Under the pieces are notes generated by a model. That model was not told the DNA's origin. It was given only the letters and a program-made list of their open reading frames with translations, and made no database searches. A DNA stretch of 55,000 bases. Origin: Anaeromyces robustus. Taxonomy: Eukaryota > Neocallimastigomycota > Neocallimastigomycetes > Neocallimastigales > Neocallimastigaceae. Shown here piece by piece: positions 1-14,458 of the stretch. Within the stretch, counting starts at the first letter, position 1. Each line of letters opens with the position of its first letter. A program made the position numbers and the translations under genes. The stretch is from NCBI GenBank assembly GCA_002104895.1, contig MCFG01000295.1:12501-67500 (forward strand). The letters are read 5' to 3'.

Positions 1-308
1 TATAATATTTTTTTATATAATGATTAATAAATATATAATTTATAATAACAATAAGTATATTAATTAATAATAAATACATATAATTAATTATACAAAAATA
101 TAAAGGAATATTAATATTATCAAAAAAACAACATTATTATTAATAAATATAATAATAAAACAATTATTATTATTATTTTTTTTACAATATTTAAGTAATA
201 AGCAATAAATAATAAACAACAATTTTTTAAATTAAAATAAAACAAATTTAAAATATATTTAAATAGAGATTATATAATAATAATATTAATAATAAAAAAA
301 ATATAAAA

Positions 309-1811
309 ATGTATAAGGAAATGTTAGATTCACCTACTCTATCAGAGGCTTCAACGTTAATTAACGTTGATGATACAACCATAACCGATGATATAACTTT
401 AACCAATTTTGATTATAAAAAACCTGAATTAAAATTTCAAGAAGAATATAGTATTAAAGATAAAATACAAAGAATAATACCTTCAAAATCTACTTTAAAA
501 TTAATATTATTAATATTGGGATGGTATTTATCTTCAGCATTACATAGTAATTTTTCTAAAAAAGTATTAAAACAATATAAACATCCATTTACTATGACAT
601 ATATACAATTTTTAACCATTGTCATATATAATGGAATAAGTCATTGTGTGGGATTTACAAACTTAAAACCAATATCAAAATTTGTTATTAAACAAACTTT
701 ACCTTTAAGTATATTCCAAATTTGTGGACATTTATTAAATTCTTTTTCATTATCTTTAGTATCAGTTAATTTCCTTCAAACTATCAAGGTAAATTTTATT
801 AAATTAATAAATTTTTTTCTTTTTATTTATTTATTCATAACACTATTATACAAAATTTATATTAATTTATATTATATATATTTATATTATACACATGTTA
901 TTTATTTATATTTTCCTATATTTTATATATTTATATTTTTATATATTTTCATATATTTTCATATATTTTTATATATTTTCATATATTTTCATATATTTTA
1001 TATATATATATATTTTTATATATTATATAATTATTACTCCAAAAAAAAAAAAAAAAAATAAAAGGCTTTAAGTCCATTATTTATAATAGGGATTTATAGA
1101 ATATTTTTCAAAGAAAAATATTCAAAGAAAACCTATACATCATTAATTCCATTAATTTTTGGTGTCATGTTAGTTTGTTTTAATAAAACAAGCTTTAATG
1201 CTATAGGCTTCTTTTGTGCTTTCTTCTCAACCTTTATTTTTGCACTTCAAAATGTTTTTACTAAAAAAGTATTATCAAATTATAAATCAAAATCAGAAAA
1301 ATTAGATAAATTTAATGTATTATTCTATTTTTCATTACAAGCTTTCATACTTTTAACTCCTTTATGGTTAAAAATTGATGGTTATGAAATAATTACTAAA
1401 GGTATAATATTAGAAGAAGGTACTGAGAAAAAGGTTTTATTATGGAATATATTTATAAATTCTATATTCAACTTTTGCCAGAGTTGTTTTGCATTTACTT
1501 TAATACATCATGTTAATCCTGTTACTTACAGTATTACGGGTTTAGTAAAACGTGTATTTGTTATATCAGTTTCATTAATATTCTTTGGTGATACTGTTAC
1601 TTTTATACAAGGTGTTGGTATTACAATTACATTTATTGGTTTATTCTTATATAATAAAGCAAGAAATGAAAGTAATACTGAAATAATAAAAGATATACCA
1701 AAAGAAAAATTCAGAATACCAAAAAGAACATTTTCTTTAAGACATCTAATATATTCAAATAGTTTATTGCCAACAACTAATAAAGAATATAGTAGTGTTA
1801 AAATACAATAG
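309..1811 (+). CDS. Triose-phosphate-transporter (TPT/SLC35E-like) family membrane protein
   Basis: Two exons, 309-788 and 1065-1811, joined in phase 0, give a 408-residue protein. The intron (789-1064) starts gtaaat and ends in an A-run followed by AAAG. A soluble N-terminus of about 60 residues precedes hydrophobic segments spread over the rest. The first one contains LGWYLSSALHSNFSKKVL, typical of the start of a TPT domain, and the splice junction creates TIK-ALSPLF, matching the conserved family motif KALSPxF. The second half has the usual internal-duplication elements (FALQNVFTKKVL; a closing GLFLYNKA helix). Known family members exchange phosphorylated sugars or nucleotide-sugars across Golgi, ER or plastid membranes; yeast Sly41 is a fungal relative. 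The substrate cannot be told from sequence. The start at 309 is the first ATG after stop-rich DNA. The family call is secure; a specific orthologue is not claimed. Confidence 0.85.
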
Positions 1812-2781
1812 AATTTTTTTTCTTTTTATATATATATTTTTTTTATTGATATTAAACTTTTTTTTTTTTTTCTTCCTTCAATTATCTTTAAAAAGAAAAA
1901 TTATTTAATTAAAATAAATATATAAAAATAATAAAATATGAATTTTTTTTTTTTAAAGATAAAAAAATAAATTTTAAAAAAGCAAATGAAACAAAAATTA
2001 ATTATAATAATAAATTAAATTAAACAAAATTAAACAAAACAAAACAAAACAAAACAAAACAAAATAAAATAAAATAACATATTTTTTTATTAATACAGAA
2101 GATTAAAAAGGAGGAAAAAGAAAAAAGAAAAAAAGAAAAAAAAGAAAAAGAAAAAAAGAAAATAAGAAGAAAGAAATTTGTTAATGATGGTAATAATAAA
2201 ACGACGACAAATATATAATTAATACTAATATTTTAAAAAAAATCATTAATAAATAACAAAAATTTTTTTTTATATATATATTTACAATTTCTTACATTTA
2301 AAAATTTTATTAATCGACAGTTATTAATACAATAATCATGACAAATTTTATACAAAAAAAAAAAAAAAATATAGAAAAAATATTGACAATAATCGGGACA
2401 TAAAAAAAAAAAAGTAAACAAATATTATTAGATATACAAAAGTATTAAAATTCTTTATTATTAATTTTAATACTTTTTTTTTTTAAAAAAAAAAAAAAGA
2501 CATTAAGTAATTTTATAGAATAAAAAATAATAGTAGTTAACTTTTTTTTTTTTTCTCAAGTTTTTTTATTTATATTTTTTTTTTAATACAATAAACAAAA
2601 ATTAATAATAGTAATAATATAATAAATCAATAATTAATAATAGTATTTAAAATACAAAAAAAAAAAAAAAAAATTCTTTTTTTATTTAACTATCGGGTGA
2701 AAATAGAATATAGTTTTATAAAATTGTTTTTTTTTTTTTATATAATAAATAATGACATTAATATATCTTCAAAAACAAAAA

Positions 2782-2824
<43 letters not shown>

Positions 2825-2912
2825 GATTAAAATTAAATAACAATAAAACAATAATAATAATAATAATAGAAAAATAAAAACAAAAACAAAAACAACAATA
2901 AATAAATAAATA

Positions 2913-2943
<31 letters not shown>

Positions 2944-3017
2944 TAATAAATAAATAAATAAAAATAAGTATAAAATAGCAATGATAAAATTAATTCATTT
3001 AAAACATTAATAATATA

Positions 3018-3053
<36 letters not shown>

Positions 3054-3429
3054 AAAAAAAAAAGTTTTTTTCTTCAATAATGTTTTATATAAATATATAT
3101 TTTTTTAAAAAAAAATATAAAAATATAAAATATAAAAATAATAAAATAATAAAATAATAAAATAAATAATATAATATATAAAATAATAATAATACATATA
3201 CAAATAGATAAAAGAAAGTTCATTTTCCTTTTTTTTTATACTTTTATAAAACTTTTATAATGTTTGTGTGTCTATATTGAGATTGACATATTCTTATTTT
3301 TTTCTCAAATATTATAATAAATGATAATTTTTAATTAGAGAGTAAAAAAAAAATAGTTGTAATAATTAATAATGGTTTTTATATATTTTAGTTTATTTTA
3401 TAATTTGATATTTAATGAGTTTTAAATCT

Positions 3430-4390
3430 TCGGTTATTGTTAAAGATTTTTAGTTTTTATTATCTAAAAAAAAAAAAAAAAGTTATAACAAAAAATATAG
3501 AGATGTCACCATTCATTAGAATTGGACATTTTCACATTGTATTATTAAAGATCTTATTTTACACTATAAAAAAAATTAATAGATTCTCTTCTTGGGCGGT
3601 TAAATCTAATACATTAGTGAATAGATTCAAAAATGAGTCAGTTAGTGAATACAGAGAAATTAAAAATTGGTACTGGAATGATCTTGTTAAAAAAAAAGGA
3701 ATAAAAGGTAAAAACTATGATAAACATAAATTTATCATAGTTTTTATCTTTAATTGGCCTTTCTTTTCTTTTATTAGATGAAACTCATTAGATTTCATCA
3801 ATAACCTCTTCATCACATTCATTTGTAAATAAAATAAAGAGATACTATTTATATAATAATCACACCTCAATCTTAGAGTATGAAAAATATATCAACTATA
3901 AAATATTTTTATTCCTTCTTGGTGGAACTTCAGCTCTGGAAAAGCTGCATTTCGATAAAGGAGAACGGAAGCATTTAATTGAACATCTTTACAAAAGTTC
4001 AAAGGAGCTTCTTGTTCCATACTTTGTAGGGTTGGCTGAATGTTTAACAAAAACAGCAACCAGTCATAGTCATATGCAGCTTTTTGGAGTTGTTATTTGA
4101 TCGGTATAAATTAACACCCATTATTATCAAGAGCGTCGACGTCGAATCGATAAGACATAAATAATAATATCTCGAATAGCGATATTATTTCAACCACAAG
4201 GCCTTCGGAGTCATCTTCTTTTACTTACTAGAAATGATGACGATTACCCAAGGGAGAGTTTAGTGAACACCACATTATTTTTAATTCAGATTGTTACTTC
4301 TTTGTTTTATATTACTTTACTATTTAGAGAGGTGTGAAATCCGAATAGTACCCTACACTGAAATTACTAAATGATTAACCATTAATTTAA
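3430..4390. other. Less AT-rich island of unknown origin, no intact gene
   Basis: This stretch of about 950 bases is visibly richer in G and C than all surrounding non-coding DNA (for example the segment around 3930-4090 and gcgtcgacgtcgaatcgat near 4134). It contains short open stretches on both strands, the longest about 90-105 codons (about 3503-3781 and 3791-4100 on +, and one of about 60 codons on - near 3895-4095). They lie in different frames and I recognise no domain in any. It also has a 21-base near-perfect inverted repeat at 3704-3751 and a 9-bp stem at about 4160-4190. It could be a decayed gene, a remnant of a mobile element, or horizontally acquired DNA. The sequence alone does not decide. 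Confidence 0.4.
3704..3751. repeat. Inverted repeat, 21-base arms
   Basis: Arms 3704-3724 and 3731-3751 match at 20 of 21 positions around a 6-base spacer (cataaa), so a strong hairpin is possible. It lies inside the less AT-rich island at the end of a short open stretch. No T-run follows directly, so a terminator-like role is not supported. Confidence 0.6.
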
Positions 4391-4578
4391 AAATAATTAA
4401 AATTAAAGTTATTTTATTTAACTTTGGTTCTTTTTTAATATTTATCCTATAATTATAATAATAATAATAATTATAATAATAATAATAATTTTATGATGCA
4501 TGTATGGTATTAAAATTTTATATAAAAAATTTTTGGTACATAAAGAATTAAAAAAAATTTATTACAGTTGAAAAAAGT

Positions 4579-4910
4579 TTGCTATAGAATGTCATAAAAA
4601 ATTTTAAGATTTGGTAAAAAACCAAATTTTAATGTTAATTAAAAAATACTTAGATAAAAAAAAAATAATAATAAAATTTCATATATAATAAATCATATTT
4701 ATAATGTATGCATGTATAATTAATTATTATTTATGAAATATATATATACATATATATATAATTTTCTTAGAAATATAAAAAGACAAAAATTAAAACAAAA
4801 AATATATTAAATAAAACAAATAATTGCTATAGAATGTCATAAAAAATTTTAAGATTTGGTAAAAAACCAAATTTTAATATTAATTAAAAAAATATACAGA
4901 TAAAAAAAAA
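4579..4910. repeat. Direct repeat of about 80 bases with an internal hairpin
   Basis: Two nearly identical copies begin at 4579 and 4824, about 245 bases apart. Each reads ttgctatagaatgtcat, an A/T block, then atttggt-aaaaa-accaaat (4609-4627 in copy 1), a perfect 7-bp stem with a 5-base loop, and then a run of A with a few differences between copies. Conservation of over 60 consecutive positions in such drifting AT-rich DNA suggests a recent duplication or a small dispersed element. Confidence 0.7.
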
Positions 4911-6012
4911 AAAGGAAAATCTGTAATGATGGCGAGTAATATTACAAATATTATTACAAATAATAAATACAAATATGTTTAATATATATATATTTTTTCT
5001 AATGAATTATCTTTTTTTTTTTTTTTTTTTTTACTTATAATACTTAAATCTTATTATATATTTAATTATAATTCTTATATTTATATGTATAAAAAGAAAA
5101 AAGAAAAAGAATTAGTTATTAAAAATTATTTATATATAATATGTAAAATTTATATTATATTTAATTGCTATTATTATTATTATTGTTATTATTATTATTT
5201 TAATATTATTTTAATTATTGTTATAAATTTAACTCATTAAACTTTATTATAATATTATTATTAGAATATTTTTTTGAATATTATTTTATTATTTATTAGT
5301 TAATGATATACAATTACCTTTTATTATGCATATAAGATAAGTTGAAAAATACTTAAATATTAAATAAATAAAATAAGATGTAAAAATAAAAATATAAAAA
5401 TATATATGGAGATAAGTAGTTAATTTAATACTTTTTTTTATATATGTTTGTATATCATTAATCAATAAATAAATAATTAGAAAGAAAGAAAAAAAAGAAG
5501 AAAAAAAAAAAGGATATATCTATATATAAATGGATATATAAAAAAAATATTAAATTATTATAATTTCAACTTTTATATATAAATCATAAAGTAGAAACAA
5601 ATAGAACAAAAAAAAAAAAGTAAAAAAATAAAATAAAACAAAACAAAACAATATATATAAAATTAATATATAAAAAATTGAAAATAAAAATTATTTATTA
5701 GTATAATAATAATATTAATAATAATTATATTGATCCATAAATTTTATTTATATTTTTAAAAAAATTATTATTATTATTTTAATTTTCAAAGTTTTTATGA
5801 TATTATATCTATACTAATATTTTTATTATCAAGCATCATTTATATATTGAATTATTATTTTTTTCCTTTTTCTTTTTTATTCTTTATTAAATAAACTTTT
5901 AATATTCATAAGATAAAATAAAAAAAATCTTTTTTTATTTTTATTTTTTATTTATATAATTATAATAATTAAAATTTTCATTTATATAATTATTTTTTAA
6001 TAAATATAAATT

Positions 6013-6190
<178 letters not shown>

Positions 6191-6615
6191 GACTTTTTAT
6201 TTATTTATTCATTTATTTATATTTAAAAAAATTATTTATTTTTTCCTTTAAACATTTTAATTGCTATTTTTTTTTTCCTTTTGCTATTGTTAATTTAAAA
6301 AAAAAAAAAAAAAATTAGTAATTATTAAATAAAAGGAAATAATAAAAAAATATTAAAAATTATAGATATTGAAAAAAAAAAACAATAATTTTTTTAAAAC
6401 GTTTATACGTTTATATTTATATGTTTATATTTATATGTTTATATAAATATTCTCTTTATATTTAAGAAGCCATTGATTATTGGAAAAAAAAAAAAAAGAA
6501 GAAAAAACAGAATAAAAAATTCTTTATATTAATAAAAATAAAAGAAAATAAAAAGAAAAAGAGAGAAAAAAAAATTAAAAATTAAAAATAAATAAATAAA
6601 AAAAGAAAATTAAAA

Positions 6616-7659
6616 ATGAATATAAGTAAAATTAAAGAAAGAATAAAAAAAATTAAAGAATTTGTTGAAACCATTTTTTATTACAATGCAAAATGTACTA
6701 GTTCTTTTCCAATAACTACAATAATTTTTGTAATTGTTTTTTTAATATTTGGTTCTTATTCAATTCTATTAGAGCTTTATCATAGAGTAAAATCTATGCC
6801 AGAGGAACAAATACAATTTATTGATACAACTTATCAACCTCTTAATAAAGTGAAAAATGTATCCATTGAAGAAATTATTAATTATAATGAATTAGTTTCT
6901 ATAGCAAGAAATAAAAACAATCATCAAGTTAATTTAAATGAAAATTTATCAAATATTTATTCAAATCAAATTAAAAAAATTAAAGATAAATCGTTAAAAG
7001 AATTAGATAGAACAAAACTTGGTAAATTTACTTCCATAGTAGAACATGTCACTATTGATACAGAAAATATTCATGAAGAATATCAATTAGGAAGAAGTCA
7101 AGGTGTCATTAATAAAAATACTATTTTTCAAACTTGGAAAATACAAGATTTATTAGAAACTACAAATATTGAAATACCAGAAAAATATTTAATAAAACCC
7201 AATAATAATACAAATAATATGATACCCATACCTAATAAAAAAACTTTTAATTTAAATGATATTTGTATTAAAAATGACCAACAAAAATGTATAGTCCATT
7301 CCCCACAATTTTTATGGAATTATGATATTTCAAAATTTGAAAATGATAATAATATTTTAGATACAATATCTTCTTCTATTCATTATGGTGAAAAATCTTC
7401 TTCTATATCGTTATTTTCAATTTTTGGTGGAATAAAATTTAATTCAAGAGGAAGACTAGATTCTGCTAGTTCTTTAATTTTAACATTTTTTTTAGAGTCA
7501 AAAACTATTCCAAATACTACTTTAACAACCATTCAAGCTTGGAATTTATTATATCGTCAAGTTCTTGAAAATTCTATAAAAAAGGAATATAAGGATATTA
7601 ATATTAAACAATATAAAGTTACAGATATTTCTAAAGAATTATCTTATAGTGTAATTAAC

Positions 7660-7699
<40 letters not shown>

Positions 7700-9659
7700 T
7701 TATATATCTATTTTATTTTATATATCTATTTTATTTTTTATTTTATTTTTTATATTAAATATTTTATTTTTTTATAATTAATAATAATTAAGAAATATAT
7801 AAAAGAGAAATTATAAAAAAAAAAAATTTTAAATTAAGATTTCATTTTTCACTTATTGATTAAATTTCATTGTTATTAATATTATAATGTTTTATTTTAT
7901 ATATATATACATATTTAATATAAATATAATTATTAATTTAACTTTGTATTATGTTTATATATTATTATATTATATATTATTATATAATATATACATTACT
8001 ATTTGAAAATATTTAATTTAATAGACACAGGATACCGATATTTTTCCTTCTGAATATATAGTATTATTGATTATATATTTATCATTGTATTTTTATATTG
8101 CATTTTCTATTGGTAAAGTTCAATTTATAAAATCAAAGTATCGTTTGAGTTTTGTAGCTGTAATATCAATTTCATTTTCTCTTATTTCTTCTATGGGTTT
8201 TTTAGAATTTTTATCTGGTATTAATTCATCTATGTTTTATCCATGGTAAAAAAAAAAAAAATAAAACTATTTAAAAAATATAATACACAAATATATATAT
8301 ATATATACAATACAATACAAATTGAATAATAATTAAAAAAAATATTTTTTTTTTATTTTTATATAATTTATATTTAAATTTTAAATTCTAATAATAATAA
8401 TATTTAAAAACAAATATATTATGGAATACTAATACTAATACCAATAATACTAATAATAACAACAACAATAATAATAATAACAATAATAATAATAATAATA
8501 ATAAAATCATAATTAATAGGAGTGTTTTTCCATATTTAATTTTGATTATTGGAACTGAAAATATTATGGCTATTGTAAAATCAGTGGTTGATACTTCAAT
8601 TGAATTACCATTTAGTGAACGTTACGCATTAGGTATTTTATTGTTATATATATGTAATTATTTAAATATATGTATAATTTAATAATTATAAATAATAATG
8701 ATTTTCTTATAAATATGTATATATACATACACATATAATATTATATATTAAAAGGAATAAAAAATGTTACATGGGACCTTTTGGGACCTCTTTTAATAAA
8801 TACATTAATTATGTGTTGTAGTGCATTTTCATCGCATGGTCCAATTATGGTATAAAAATAATAATATTTTTAATAATTTCATTTATTTAATTTATTTATT
8901 TATAATAATTTAAATAATTACAATAAAATATTCAAAAAATATATATATTAATTTTTTGTATTTTTTAATAATAATAATATATTTTCTTTTTTATTATATA
9001 TATATATATATAAATTATATAATGTATTTTATTTTATTTTATTTTATTTTATTTTATTTTATTATATAATATATTTCAATTTTATAGGAATTTTGTTTTT
9101 ATTCTTTAATATGTAATATCGCTAATTTTGGATTACAAATATGTTTATTTGGTCCTTTTTTATATTTAGATATAAAAAAATTAGAAGTATGTTAAATAAA
9201 TCAGGATATTAATATTTAGTTATAATTTATTTATTATATTTTTATATCAATAATCTTATATTAATACATTATAATATATATCCAAAATAAATATCTATTT
9301 TCATATCCATATCCATATTCATATCTATATCTATATTTATAAATATATCTATATCTATATTTATAAATATATCTATATCTATATTTATAAATATATCTAT
9401 ATCTACATATATATATATATATTTAGTTATATGATTTATATACAATTCAGTCAGAAATAAATCATAAAATTATTGAACAAATTGGTCAGAATAATATAGC
9501 ATATAATCAAGAAAAAGAAGATAAATCTTACCATCCATTATTAGATGTTAAACATGACAATTTAAATGAATTAATGGGTAGTAGTGATAGTGAATTAGAT
9601 AGTGGTAATGGAAAATTTCGTTGGAATTGGACAATTATTTTTGTTAGTATATAAAAAGA

Positions 9660-9711
<52 letters not shown>

Positions 9712-9873
9712 TGAAAATAGAATAAAAAAAATATTATATACTTTTATATGTTATATGTTATATTAATAAATTATAATATTAATTATATTATATTAAATTA
9801 TATTATATTATATTATATTATATTATATTATATTATATTATATTATATTATATTATATTATATAATATTTTTA

Positions 9874-9904
<31 letters not shown>

Positions 9905-10814
9905 TAATTTTATTAATATCTAGATTGTTTTAGGAATTTTAATCCTTAGTTCAAATATAAATCAAGAAGATGAACAAGAAAGCATTATATATGTTTCTGA
10001 TAATTATAATAAAACTTATAATAAACCAGGATTTTATAATAGAAATTATTTAGAATTTTATCCGGATGTTATTACAAGTATTAGTCATATTTTACCAAAA
10101 TATTGGATACCTTTTAGAGATAATTATAATGAAAAAATGAATTTTAACGAATCAGATCTTTTAAATGAAGATATTAATTATTATGTAGTTTTAAATTCAT
10201 TATTACATATTTCTATAGAAGATGAATTTACTGAACTTTATAAATCTCCAGTAACCATTTTTCGTTTTAAAATATTTAAATATTCTCCTTTTATTATTGA
10301 TTGTTTTGTTTCTTTTGAACTTTTAGCATTTCTTTTTGGATATTTATCTATAACTTCATGCATATATTTATTATATAAACGAATGATAGAATATTCTAGG
10401 CGAATAAAATCTTCTTTTATACATTTATGTTATTATTATTTACCCATTAATAATTATGTAGATTTTTTTGCAAAAAAATATATTATACCGTTATTTCAAC
10501 CTCCTTTTGTATGTAAAGTAAGTAAGGATCAATTAGAACGTTATCAAAGAATAAATAATTATAGTTTAGCTTATACTTCCAGTATTGATATACATATTAT
10601 TAATGGAAGTAATTATGAATCCATTGATTATATTATTATAAAAAATCCTATAGAAAAAAAATTAATGTCATCTTATAATCAAGAAGAGGATACTATAGAT
10701 GATGAAAAAGCTATCATACTTTGGGGTGGTTATCATAGTAGTACTTATTTATGGAGTTCTGATTCCTTAATTAAAAATGTTAAAGAAAGAGGAAAAAATG
10801 AAAATAATCCTGAC

Positions 10815-10861
<47 letters not shown>

Positions 10862-12962
10862 TAATAATAATAATAAAAATAGAAATACTAAAAAATTAAA
10901 TAAGGTTTATTATTATCGTAATCCTTATTTAGCTAAACAAAAATATTTAAATGAAGATGATAAAAATGAATCAAGTTATTTAATTGATAATTATAGTATT
11001 TATATTCATAAACCTACTTTTAAATGTCAAATGGATATTATTCGTAATATTTATGATATCTCTATAGATATTTTCAATGATTATATCCTTATTGCTAATA
11101 GAAATTTACTTTATCGATGGGAATATTATAATAAAAAAATTAATTATTTTGATATTATGTCAAAAATTAGTGATTATGATGAAATTTTATGGGTTTTAAA
11201 TAGTCATGAACATGATGGTAATGTTACGGAGCAAAAAATACCTTTTTATTTCCAAAATCAACAATTTTATGATAGTGATTTTTCTGCTACTTCATCAAAA
11301 TCTTCAAATGAAGAACTTTATTATATTTATATTATTACTAAAAATGGAAGAATTATTTCATTGGATATTTATATGAATGTTACAAATATTGTAGAAGCTA
11401 AGGAGGCCTTTTACTTAGTAAATTATTCAAATTTTAATATGAATATTAATACAAATTTATATAAAAGTAATAAAAATATAAATATAAATACCAATACCAA
11501 TACTAATATAAATAATTATAATGATAAGAATAATGATAATAATAATTATACGAATTTATATTCAAATTCAAATTTAAATTTAAATTCAGATTTAAATGAT
11601 TTGCCTATGGAATATATTGAACCAACAGATAAATATCTTCAATTTTTAGATCATCAACCTTCATCACTTAATAATTTTTCTACTTCTTCAATATTTACTT
11701 CTTCAAAACAATCTCCCTTAAAAAATATACCAATATGTTATCATTATGATACATTTAATAGATTATGGATTTCATTTAAAAATAAAATGATTGTATGTTA
11801 TCAATTACCATATTTACAATTACTTTATATTTTAAATGAAAATGATATGGATTTTAATATTTTATCTTCTCAAGCAAAAAATGAAATAAATATGTATAAA
11901 AAAAATAATTTTTATACTACAAATAATAATAATTATTGGTTACGTTTTAAAAATAGTAAACAAACTAATACTAATACCAGTACTAACAGTATCAATACCA
12001 ATACTAATACCAATAATAATACTAACACTACCAATACCAATACTAATATCAATACTAATACCAATCCTAATACTAATACTAATACTAATAATAATACTAA
12101 TTTCAATACTACCACAACCAAAACAACATCAAATAGTAATTATAATATATATAGTAATTATGTCAATGAAAAATTATTTGCTTCAAGATTATATTCAAAA
12201 ATAATGGTTTCTAATGAAGAAATTGGATGGTTAGTGACTAGTGATGCTACAGGTTATATGACAGTATGGAATGTTAAAGAAGGTAAAGTATGGGATAATG
12301 TTAAATGTCCATCAGCTATTACAAAAATATATATTGAAAAATCACCATCTAAAAAGAATATTTGGTGGATTATAACTAGTCATGAAGATGAAACCGTTAG
12401 ACTTTGGTCAACCAATGCTGGCATTTTAAGTTGTACTGAAGTTTGGTATCAACCAGGATGTAATACTATTGCCTGTCATAATGGAGTTATTGTCGGTATT
12501 CGAAGAGTTTGTATTCGAAATAATACCTGTACAGAAAATCTTATTTTACGTATTGTCATTCATTTTATTTTATTTGTAAATATTATTGTTAATTTAATTA
12601 TTCGTCATTATCATCCTCAAGTAGAATGTTCTATAGATATTATTTATCAAAATTTAAAACAAATGTGTTATGATCAAAATAAAAATTTTTTATTACAAAT
12701 TGTAAATTGTTTCCATTATTTATTTAATAATATTTTACATTTACATTTGGATTATTCTTCTTTTTTTACATCATCAAAACGTTCACGTCGTTATCATCGT
12801 CATCATCATCATCATCGTCATTATTCAAATTCCAATTCCAATTCATATTCAAATACAAATTCAAATTCTTATTCTAATTCAAATGAAAAAGATAAATTTA
12901 ATAATAATAATCGTAGATTTGGATTTAGATATGGTAATATTGATGATAATGAAAATAGAAAT

Positions 12963-13016
<54 letters not shown>

Positions 13017-13628
13017 AGAAATAAACATTTTGGTAAAGATAATGTATGGATGTGGCAAATTTGGATATATAATATTGATACCGATATGTCAAGATATATT
13101 AATTTTGCAGTAGATAAACTTAATGGTTTAGGTGTACCGAAAAGACGTATTGTAGCTATGCCAAGACATAATATTTTATTTCAAATTTATGATTTATCTA
13201 TGGAAGAAGAAGTTAATGGACATCCATCTTTTGCTATTAAACATAAAAATAAAATGAAAAATCCAGTAAATTCCATAGAATGTAAACAAACTGTAAATAA
13301 ATTTATGAGAAAATTAACCATAAAAGAAATCAATAATTTGTATAATGATATACCAATAGATATAAATATTGATGAAATAGCTATTAAAAGAAGACATATT
13401 CCATGTAAAGAATTATTATTATCTTTACCTGAAAATAATTCTCCAGAAGCTATAGAAGAAAAAGAAAATTATTTAAAAAAGACTTTTAATCAACCTCCTG
13501 TATTAAAAATTAATCATATTAATATGAATTCTAGATTAATATGTTTTGATTTTGGACAACAAATTCGAGTAATAACTTTTAAAAATGTTGAGAAAAAAAT
13601 TAAAATGCTTAGAAAAAAATCTGTATAA
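6616..13628 (+). CDS. SCAP-like sterol-sensing-domain/WD40 protein
   Basis: Seven exons (6616-7650, 8025-8245, 8520-8632, 8755-8849, 9088-9186, 9451-9642, 9924-13628) join in frame to give about 1819 residues. TM1 is at about 32-55 ([19 protein letters not shown]), followed by a long lumenal loop. The sterol-sensing domain covers about 355-520: [57 protein letters not shown] and [20 protein letters not shown]. These align without gaps to animal SCAP segments. Further TM segments at about 700-760 are followed by a cytosolic tail with WD-like units ([15 protein letters not shown]). The tail is interrupted by poly-Asn, poly-Ser and His-rich inserts. SCAP escorts SREBP from ER to Golgi and in fungi helps sense sterol and oxygen. 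Asp443 of mammalian SCAP is kept (D516), but Asp428 aligns with N501, and the MELADL sorting motif is not conserved. HMG-CoA reductase, NPC1 and Patched also carry this domain, but the WD tail excludes them. Confidence 0.85.
9298..9425 (+). repeat. Intronic tandem repeat, 24-base unit
   Basis: Within SCAP intron 5, a unit of about 24 bases (aaatatatctatatctatat followed by ttat) repeats about three times, preceded by degenerate tatcca/tatcta copies. It lies within the intron ending at 9450 and does not affect coding. Confidence 0.7.
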
Positions 13629-14427
13629 AATAAAAAAAAAATAAAAAAAAAAATCTGTATAAAAAAAAAAAGAAGAAAAGAAAAGAAAAAAAATATCGAA
13701 AAAAATATCAAGAAAAAAAAAAAAATTTGAATTAATAATTTTTAAAAAAAGATAAATTAAGATAAATTAAAATAAAATAAATTTATATAAAATAAAATAA
13801 AAAAATAAAATAAAATATAAAAAAATATAATAAAATAAAATTAAAATTAAAATTTAAAAATTAGAATATATATTTATTAAATATAATTATTATTTTTACT
13901 ATTATTATATTTTAATTTATACATTATCATTATATATAATATCTTTAATATGATATTATGTTATTACATAATATCATATTTTTACATTTATTTTTTTAAT
14001 TCTTTTTATTTATATATATATATTAATTAATATATAATAAAATCAATAATATTTATTTAAAAAATTATTACTCTTTGTAATATTTTATTAATGACTCTTA
14101 ATAATAACTGCTATTATTAATAAAAAATTATTAGTAGATAAATAATTAAATATATTATATATATTTTTAATTATTATAAAAATTGAAATATAGACAAAAT
14201 TGTATATATATTATAATTAAGATACATATATTAATAATACATAAAATATCCATAATTATATTGAAAAGCATACTTTTAAAAAAAATCTAGACAAATATTA
14301 TATATTTTATAATTAAGAATGAAAAAAAAAAAAAAAAAAAACTAATTCAAAGTTTTTAACTTGAATATTTTAAATGAATATATTAAAAGTAATAAAAGTA
14401 ATAATATATATCTTAATATAGGAAAAA

Positions 14428-14458
<31 letters not shown>

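Noticed and set aside
2769-3077. Hydrophobic minus-strand open stretch of about 100 codons
   Set aside because: Made only of T/A homopolymers (Phe, Ile, Leu); no domain, no splice partners.
3704-3751. Intron with donor gtaaaa at 3708 linking the two open stretches of the island
   Set aside because: The tested acceptors do not keep a common frame, so a spliced gene is not supported.
11933-12121. Val/Leu-rich minus-strand open stretch
   Set aside because: Antisense of the Asn/Thr repeat in the SCAP-like WD tail.
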